Assembly (NCBI RefSeq): GCF_003605125.1
Contig: NZ_QPQT01000010.1
Coordinates: forward strand, 1-64,000
DNA length: 64,000 bases
Direction of reading: 5' to 3'
Origin: Shewanella algidipiscicola
GTDB lineage: Bacteria; Pseudomonadota; Gammaproteobacteria; Enterobacterales; Shewanellaceae
A program made the position numbers and the translations under genes. Positions 58,252 through 64,000 of this stretch are shown here, in pieces. How positions within the stretch are numbered: the first letter of the stretch is position 1; each line of letters starts with the position of its first letter. The notes beneath the pieces were generated by a model. It had not been told where the DNA came from. It saw nothing but the letters and a program-made list of their open reading frames with translations, and did no database searches.

Positions 58252-59511
58252 TTACGAACCGTAGACTGGCAACAATTCAGCCATGGCAAGCAGGTGACAG
58301 GCCGCGGTCAATACGCCATAACCAATGACGATGGCGATCACTGCTGTGCCGCCAGGTACTTTAAAGCTTTGGCTATGGGGAAACATCTGCCGCGCCCGAT
58401 ACGCCATCAAGGCAGGCACAATGGCCGCCCAAATGGTGGCGGCGATGGCCGCAAAGCCAATGGCAATTAAGAAGCCATTGGGAAACAGCAGCCCAAGTAA
58501 GGTTGGCGGTACAAAGGTGACCGTCGCGGTTTTTAAACGGCCAGCGCGAGTTTCCTCAAAACCGAATAGATCCGCAAGGTAGTCAAACAGCCCTAAGGTT
58601 ACCCCTAAAAACGACGAGGCTACCGCCAAGTTAGCAAACAGGGTTAGCATGGTATTAAGCCAACGGCTACTCATCACATCAGATAGCGCCGCTACCAGCA
58701 CGCCGATATTCCCCCCTTGGGCGATAATATCGATAAACTCGATACGTGAGATATTGCCCATGGTGGCCATGAGCCAGCAGACATAAATGACAAACGCGAT
58801 TAAGGTGCCCAAAGTGATGGCTTTCACTATGGTATTGGCGTCCTTGCCATAGTACTTCACTAAGCTTGGCACATTGCCGTGATAACCAAAACTGACTAAA
58901 CCAAACGGGATCGCCGCTAACATATAGGGTAAATAACGGTTTTCACCATTGGGATTAAACAACTTAACGGGCTCAATTTCGATCAGCAAATTACCTATGG
59001 CCAAAAAGAAGGTGATTATCATCCCCCCCAGCATGATGGTGGTAATGCGATCGACCGCCTTAGTGCTGATAAACACCACTATGGCTAAGCCAACGGCGAA
59101 GATAAGCCCGGCTAAGCTTTGAGGCAATTCAATCCCTAAGCCCGTTAAGCTATGGTTGACGATGGACCCGCCGCCACTGATGTAAGCATAGGCTAGGATG
59201 TACAACACAAAGGCGATGGACAGACCGTTTACGATGCGCCAAAAGTTGCCTAAGGTGTCGCGGGTTAAGGTGTCAAAACTGGCGCCAGGTTCGAAGTGTA
59301 AATTGGTTTCGAGCAGTAACAGCCCAGAGACCAACATACAAAACCACACGCCTAACATCATCACTAGCGAGTAACTAAACCACATACCCGCACCGACGAC
59401 AGGCAGAGAGAACATCCCGGCACCGACGGCGGTACCTGCGATAATCATTGCGCCACCCAATAATGATTTGCCAGAGGCTTTATGCTTGGCGGCATTCATA
59501 TGGTTGGCCAT
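58252..59511 (-). CDS. Aromatic amino-acid permease (HAAAP family)
   Basis: This 419-residue transporter has about eleven membrane segments and the family start GGAMIIAGTAVGAGMFSLPVV, followed by SFGYHGNVPSLVKYYG. It is like TyrP, Mtr and TnaB and imports tyrosine or tryptophan with protons; I cannot tell which. Its start codon overlaps the plsB stop codon (TAATG), so it is translationally coupled to plsB. Confidence 0.9.
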   Translation of the reverse strand: MANHMNAAKHKASGKSLLGGAMIIAGTAVGAGMFSLPVVGAGMWFSYSLVMMLGVWFCMLVSGLLLLETNLHFEPGASFDTLTRDTLGNFWRIVNGLSIAFVLYILAYAYISGGGSIVNHSLTGLGIELPQSLAGLIFAVGLAIVVFISTKAVDRITTIMLGGMIITFFLAIGNLLIEIEPVKLFNPNGENRYLPYMLAAIPFGLVSFGYHGNVPSLVKYYGKDANTIVKAITLGTLIAFVIYVCWLMATMGNISRIEFIDIIAQGGNIGVLVAALSDVMSSRWLNTMLTLFANLAVASSFLGVTLGLFDYLADLFGFEETRAGRLKTATVTFVPPTLLGLLFPNGFLIAIGFAAIAATIWAAIVPALMAYRARQMFPHSQSFKVPGGTAVIAIVIGYGVLTAACHLLAMAELLPVYGS

Positions 59512-61934
59512 TACGCGTGGTGCTCCGCAGCGACACTGTCGACAATCGTTTGTTTTACCGAGGTATGCAGCAGGTGGTTCGCTCGTGAGCGAATACGCTG
59601 CACATCGGCTTGCTTAGCATCGCCGGCCAGATAACCTAACTCTTTTAACTTAACGCTCAGGGTGCCGTAGAGTTTTTTATCATAAAACTCAGGTGCTGTG
59701 ATGCCATGCAATGCGCCAAGGCGCTGAGCTAACTGATGGCTATCGCTCTCGAGTTCTGAGCGTTCAATGTTAGGTGCTGCGGCCAAAATATTGAAGATAA
59801 TGGCGTAGCGCTGCATAGTTTCACTGATAGTGCCCGCCAAATGCAGTAGCTGGTTAAGATGCTCTGGATTGACGTTAAAGCTAGTTGCCTCGCTGATAAG
59901 CCCTTGCTCAAGTAGCAGATCCAACAACTGAGAGACATACTCAGGTATATCGTCTATTCCCATAAACAGTTCGGCTTGTAGCAGTGGATAAAAGTCTTCG
60001 ACGGTATCGATAATCGTTTGACGAGTGCAGTTATCGTGCTGGGTTAGGCAACTGGCGATTAACGACGGGATAATCATTAAGTGAATGATATTATTGCGAT
60101 AATATGTCATAGACACCGCCTGACTTTCATCGATAGAGATGATGTCACCCAGTGGGTCACGGTCGAGTGTAAACTTTTTCAGCTCAAGCCCCTGTTCTAT
60201 CAATTTGGCGCCGTCGCCTTCAACGACCGAGGCAAATTCAGTGTAAGGTAGCTTTTTGAGTATGGTCAGATACAGATCTAGCTGTTTTTCCAGCTGTGAA
60301 CGTTCTAACGCATGTTGCTCTGAGGCCAGTAACACTAAACTGGTTAAGGTCACCGAGCTGACTGCGGCGGCATCGTTAATGCGCGTCATCACCCGATTAG
60401 CCAAAGTGTTGACCACAGGGGTGAGCCAAGTGGGTTTTTGCTCGCGGTCTTGGGCCAGCTCTTCACGCCAGTTTGGCACTTGCTCGTTAAGGAAGTTGTG
60501 TAGCGTGATTGGCTGACCGAAGTTAACGTAACCTTGACCGAAATTGCCTAATTTACGGATGGCACCAAACACCTGCCATAGCGACTCTTTTTTCTTTTTC
60601 TTACCGCTGAGCTCTTTGTGGTAAGTGGCCACTTCCATCACATGATCATAGCCAAGATACACAGGCACTAAGGTCACTGGGCGCTCGACTCCGCGCAGTA
60701 CACTGTTAAGTGTCATGGCGATCATGCCGGTTTTCGGTGCTAATAAGCGTCCTGTGCGTGAACGCCCACCTTCGGTGAAATACTCAACCGAATAGCCTTT
60801 GGCAAACAGTTGATCTAAATATTCACGAAAGACGGCGGTGTAAAGTTTGTTGCCGCGGAAGCTGCGGCGAATAAAGAAGGCGCCGCCACGGCGGAACATG
60901 GGCCCAGCGGGCCAGAAGTTAAGGTTAATTCCGGCGGCAATATGCGGTGGCACCATACCTTGGTAATAGAGGATATAAGAGAGTAACAGGTAGTCCATAT
61001 GGCTACGGTGACAAGGGACATAGACAATTTCATGACCGTCATGGTGCAACTGACGAACCTGCTCTGCGCCTTTGATATTGATGCCTTTATACAACTTATT
61101 CCATAACCAAGTGAGGAAGCGCTCGGCAATACGCACTAGGCTGTCGGAGTAGTCCGCCGCGATCTCATCTAGGTATTCGAGTGCGGTTTCGCGGGCTTGG
61201 GCTTCGGAGATTTTTTTGCTCTGAGCTTCTTCTTGAATCGCTTTTTTCATCGATTCAGACTTAAGCAGCGAGTGAAATAAGTTTTGGCGATTCGGTAATA
61301 CAGGCCCGGTCATGACCTTGCGTTGACGACGAAAATGCACCCGTGCCACTCGCGCCAGTTTTTGCGCGATACGTTTATCTGTGCCGTGTTCGTCGGCCAT
61401 GTATCGCAGCGACATCGCATTAGAAAACTGTACGAAGTTATGTCGGCCTAAGAATAAAATCATCAGGCACTTACGCAGCCATGTCGGGTTTTCTCGCTCG
61501 AACACTGCCGCCTTCATGGTGTCATCTTCTTTGCCGGGAGTTCGCCCCCAGTATAGGCTGACGGGCACTAGCTGAATGTCGAGTTCTGGGTGTTGTTTGT
61601 GTGCACTGAGTAGACGAGTGAAGCTGTCAAGGTAATATTCGTTACTCTCGCGTTCACCAAACAAGGGTTTCGCCCCTTCGAGACAGACGACGCGCGACAT
61701 TTTTTCGCCGCACACATTGAGTGCTTCATAGGGGCTAGGTAAGCCGAGTTTAGCGGTTATCTCGCTCAAGGCAGCGATATCACTGATGGATTTCGTCTTC
61801 ATTACGTAGACCAGAGGTCTATCTGAATCCAGATTTAGGTCATCAAAAGGGTGCTGGGGAACCACTATAGTATGGACCAGTTTCTTTTGTATCCAACGTA
61901 ATGATTTAAACCAGAAAGAGTCTTGTTTGGACAT
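59511..61934 (-). CDS. plsB: Glycerol-3-phosphate 1-O-acyltransferase
   Basis: This 807-residue enzyme, the usual PlsB length, starts at ATG 61934 ([14 protein letters not shown]). An in-frame start at 61997 is not supported by the family. The acyltransferase motif HRSHMD (HX4D) and EGGRSRTGR are present. It attaches the first acyl chain to glycerol 3-phosphate at the inner membrane. Confidence 0.95.
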   Translation of the reverse strand: MSKQDSFWFKSLRWIQKKLVHTIVVPQHPFDDLNLDSDRPLVYVMKTKSISDIAALSEITAKLGLPSPYEALNVCGEKMSRVVCLEGAKPLFGERESNEYYLDSFTRLLSAHKQHPELDIQLVPVSLYWGRTPGKEDDTMKAAVFERENPTWLRKCLMILFLGRHNFVQFSNAMSLRYMADEHGTDKRIAQKLARVARVHFRRQRKVMTGPVLPNRQNLFHSLLKSESMKKAIQEEAQSKKISEAQARETALEYLDEIAADYSDSLVRIAERFLTWLWNKLYKGINIKGAEQVRQLHHDGHEIVYVPCHRSHMDYLLLSYILYYQGMVPPHIAAGINLNFWPAGPMFRRGGAFFIRRSFRGNKLYTAVFREYLDQLFAKGYSVEYFTEGGRSRTGRLLAPKTGMIAMTLNSVLRGVERPVTLVPVYLGYDHVMEVATYHKELSGKKKKKESLWQVFGAIRKLGNFGQGYVNFGQPITLHNFLNEQVPNWREELAQDREQKPTWLTPVVNTLANRVMTRINDAAAVSSVTLTSLVLLASEQHALERSQLEKQLDLYLTILKKLPYTEFASVVEGDGAKLIEQGLELKKFTLDRDPLGDIISIDESQAVSMTYYRNNIIHLMIIPSLIASCLTQHDNCTRQTIIDTVEDFYPLLQAELFMGIDDIPEYVSQLLDLLLEQGLISEATSFNVNPEHLNQLLHLAGTISETMQRYAIIFNILAAAPNIERSELESDSHQLAQRLGALHGITAPEFYDKKLYGTLSVKLKELGYLAGDAKQADVQRIRSRANHLLHTSVKQTIVDSVAAEHHA

Positions 61935-62052
61935 GATTATGTATGTGTTCAAGTCATTTTTAATAATGCAGAGAATACCAGAAAATGACAGCGACACCCT
62001 AATTTGTCTCCTTTAGGCGGGCCAAAAGGGGTTGAGATAGAGGCGCTTTTAT

Positions 62053-62085
62053 AAAAAAACAGCGCCTACTATATTAGGCGCTGTT
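62053..62085 (-). terminator. Terminator after the DUF4397 gene
   Basis: AACAGCGCCTA and TAGGCGCTGTT pair around five bases. The A run at 62053-62059 gives a T tail on the minus strand. It lies 163 bp beyond the DUF4397 stop. Confidence 0.8.
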
Positions 62086-62248
62086 GTGGTTGGTCTCATC
62101 AGTAATCGCTGCGCCATTGAAATACTATGGTCAGCGTAACCTTGTGTTGCAATGCACTATCATCAAAGCGCTATGGCTGAAGCGTTGCAGTTTAAAGAGC
62201 TGCCACTCAAGACAAGTAGCTTATAAGACAATCATTTAACAGCAATAA

Positions 62249-63622
62249 CTAAAGCGCTGGCACAAAATCATCCATTAAAATCACTCCAAGTGGAGTGCCA
62301 CCATTTGCGGCATCTACCGCCGCCACGCTGTAGAGGTTACCCGCCGCGAGCGTAACATTGAGTGGTCCAATCGCCGCCGTTTTACTGCCAGTGCCTGTTA
62401 CTGTGACCACATAATCGCCAGCAGGCACGGACAAACTGCCCGATGTGGCTTTAAATGGCACATTGCTAAGTGCTGGTGTGGCAGCGGTAATATCACTGCT
62501 TGGAGTGAGGTAGATATCCACATTACCCGCCGAATAAGAGGCGTGAATAATATTGAGTTTGGCCTCAGTTGCGACTCGGCGACGATCTTCCATCACCACT
62601 AATGGTGCAATATCACTATCGCTTAACGAGCCTACCGCCAATACGCTATAGCTGGCGCCTTGCGCTAGCGTCACAGGCGCGGCATCAATGACCACTAGGC
62701 TGTTGTCTGCATCGGCTGCCACGGTAATGGTATGGTCGCCATCAGGCACATTAAGGTAGTCGGTCAATTCGCTAAAGCTAAGCATATCAACCGCAGGGGT
62801 GGCCGCGCCGTTGAGGAAGATATCGACCGCAGGGGCATCAGCTACTGCATGAATGGCTCGCACATCACTGCCTGTCATGGTGTCTTGTAGCACCAGCTGT
62901 GCATCATCTAAGGCGACCAGAAGTGCTACAGGTGAATCACCGGTGGCAGCATTAGGGATGGCGCTTATCAGGTAATCATTGCCAGCTTGCAATGGGACAG
63001 TGCCAGAATCAAACACCGGCGTTTTTTGCCCAGATGCGGTAATGCGGATCTGATAATCGCTGGCTAAGATCTCAAGCTGATCGCTGACATCGAGGAAGTT
63101 AGCCGACAAGGTGGGCGCCTGAGATGTGATATCGACTCCCGGTGCGGTGACATAAATATCCACTAAACCGACATCAGATGCGCCGTGCAATACTTGTACA
63201 CGGGCGTAATCGGTAGCGATGTCACTGACCGCATTGGCGATGAGTTTGAGTTGCAGCGTGTCGTCTGTCACCTTGCCAACGGCGACGGCGGTGTATTGCA
63301 TCTCTGCCATGGCATCCAGCTCAGCGGTTAATACCTCAAGCACTGAGCCATCGGCTAATTGGGCATCGACGCCAATGGCATAGGTATCAACTGGAACGGT
63401 CGTAAAACCGCTGGACACGGCATAATCGACGTCAGTGAGTAACGCGGCGCCGTTGGCATTGACGTTCACCTTTGGGGCATCGACGCCAGCATGGATCACA
63501 CGTACCTGTGTTTCAAGCATGGGCTCGGGTAACTTGATAATATCGTCATCATCGTCATTACACGCGCTCAAACCAAACATCACGCTTGTACTGAGTAGTA
63601 TCGCAGGGTATATCCGTTTCAT
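62249..63622 (-). CDS. DUF4397 domain lipoprotein
   Basis: This 457-residue protein has a lipobox (GLSAC, Cys21) followed by a run of Asp (NDDDDDI) and then repeated Ig-like beta domains of the DUF4397 type. The pattern V-R-(V/A)-(I/L)-H-(A/G) plus VDIY(V/L) occurs four times (about 40, 142, 257 and 362). It is probably an envelope or surface lipoprotein of unknown function. Confidence 0.88.
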   Translation of the reverse strand: MKRIYPAILLSTSVMFGLSACNDDDDDIIKLPEPMLETQVRVIHAGVDAPKVNVNANGAALLTDVDYAVSSGFTTVPVDTYAIGVDAQLADGSVLEVLTAELDAMAEMQYTAVAVGKVTDDTLQLKLIANAVSDIATDYARVQVLHGASDVGLVDIYVTAPGVDITSQAPTLSANFLDVSDQLEILASDYQIRITASGQKTPVFDSGTVPLQAGNDYLISAIPNAATGDSPVALLVALDDAQLVLQDTMTGSDVRAIHAVADAPAVDIFLNGAATPAVDMLSFSELTDYLNVPDGDHTITVAADADNSLVVIDAAPVTLAQGASYSVLAVGSLSDSDIAPLVVMEDRRRVATEAKLNIIHASYSAGNVDIYLTPSSDITAATPALSNVPFKATSGSLSVPAGDYVVTVTGTGSKTAAIGPLNVTLAAGNLYSVAAVDAANGGTPLGVILMDDFVPAL

Positions 63623-63864
63623 GCATCCTTCCTCTATAACAGTTGATTAACATCAGCTATCTACGGCGAGATAAGAGCACAAGATCACAAAAAAAGGGGG
63701 ATAAAAAACGATTCACCACCTTGCTTGTTAATTAATCAAATAAAATCAATGCGATATCATTTAGCCTTTGCTTATTCCTAATTCGTACCGGTCTGTAGGG
63801 AGGAGTGGTTGGTTTTACAATTCGATTTTATCGATTGTTTTGTCGCATTTTATGCGCTTTAGTT

Positions 63865-63886
63865 TCGATTAATCGATAATTATAAT
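63865..63886 (+). promoter_or_regulatory. Palindrome and -10 element before azoR
   Basis: TCGATTAATCGA (63865-63876) is a perfect palindrome placed just before TATAAT (63881-63886), 32 bp upstream of the azoR ATG. A second ATCGAT lies about 40 bp to the left. This layout suggests repressor control. Confidence 0.5.
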
Positions 63887-63917
63887 GGCTCATCTTTAGT
63901 CGGTATTGGAGTGTGTT

Positions 63918-64000
63918 ATGGCGAGTGTATTGGTTTTAAAATCGAGTATTTTGGGTGAGTATTCTCAATCGGCTAAGTTAGTTGATGAGTTGCTACAAGA
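63918..64000 (+). CDS. azoR: FMN-dependent NADH-azoreductase, 5' end
   Basis: The first 27 codons (MASVLVLKSSILGEYSQSAK...) match the start of AzoR, including the FMN-binding KSSIL-x-x-YSQS segment. The gene runs off the window. AzoR is a quinone and azo-compound reductase of the flavodoxin fold. A GGAG ribosome site precedes the ATG. Confidence 0.85.
   Translation, partial: MASVLVLKSSILGEYSQSAKLVDELLQ

Overview
The window looks like a Shewanella chromosome (Gammaproteobacteria, mid-range GC). The best markers are a CymA tetrahaem quinol dehydrogenase almost identical to the S. oneidensis type as I remember it, periplasmic flavocytochrome-type reductases, and core gene neighbourhoods shared with enterobacteria (cpxA-cpxR/cpxP-fieF, yihY-dtd-yiiD, ntrBC with glnA). 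I saw no rRNA, tRNA or CRISPR array.

Layout. 1-3350: edge of an integron gene-cassette array. It holds a 118-bp direct repeat, a KilA-N cassette with a clear attC site, and a two-gene cassette (membrane protein with a GAF-like domain plus a small charged protein). The attC of that second cassette is interrupted by a 5'-truncated group II intron. 3353-10981: the YjjI/YjjW glycyl-radical enzyme pair, an AldB-type aldehyde dehydrogenase divergent from an AcoR-like sigma-54 activator, and an AcuI/YhdH reductase. 11525-20174: a module for dimethylsulfoniopropionate (DMSP) cleavage and acrylate respiration, made of porin, ardA flavoprotein, ardB tetrahaem cytochrome, dddY DMSP lyase, a second paralogous porin, and a chemoreceptor. 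Four copies of one palindromic operator lie upstream of ardA (two), dddY and the chemoreceptor gene. 20340-26914: LysR and TetR regulators, the cpx envelope-stress genes, fieF and a second LysR gene. 26953-36848: nitrogen regulation (ntrC, ntrB, glnA with NtrC sites and a sigma-54 promoter), ppnP, an M14 peptidase, typA and hemB. 37371-46901: a urocanate-respiration module made of a LuxR-type regulator, a two-component system, a Tsx-like channel, urdA, a chemoreceptor and, on the opposite strand, a NapH-like ferredoxin. 47089-51612: DUF2959 lipoprotein, small membrane protein, yihY, proline iminopeptidase, dtd, a YiiD-type thioesterase and cymA. 52141-58170: a copper/silver efflux cluster with many heavy-metal-binding modules (cusB and cusA, no cusC). 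58252-64000: aromatic amino-acid permease, plsB, a DUF4397 lipoprotein and the start of azoR.

How it fits together. DMSP can enter the periplasm through the flanking porins and be split there by DddY into DMS and acrylate. ArdAB can then reduce acrylate to propionate with electrons that, by inference, come from the menaquinol pool through CymA. UrdA would be a second branch of the same periplasmic network. Each branch carries its own dCache chemoreceptor, so substrate seeking and respiration seem to be packaged together. The shared TTGGAATCGATTCCA-like operator suggests one dedicated repressor for the DMSP/acrylate module, and no obvious LacI-type gene for it lies in the window.
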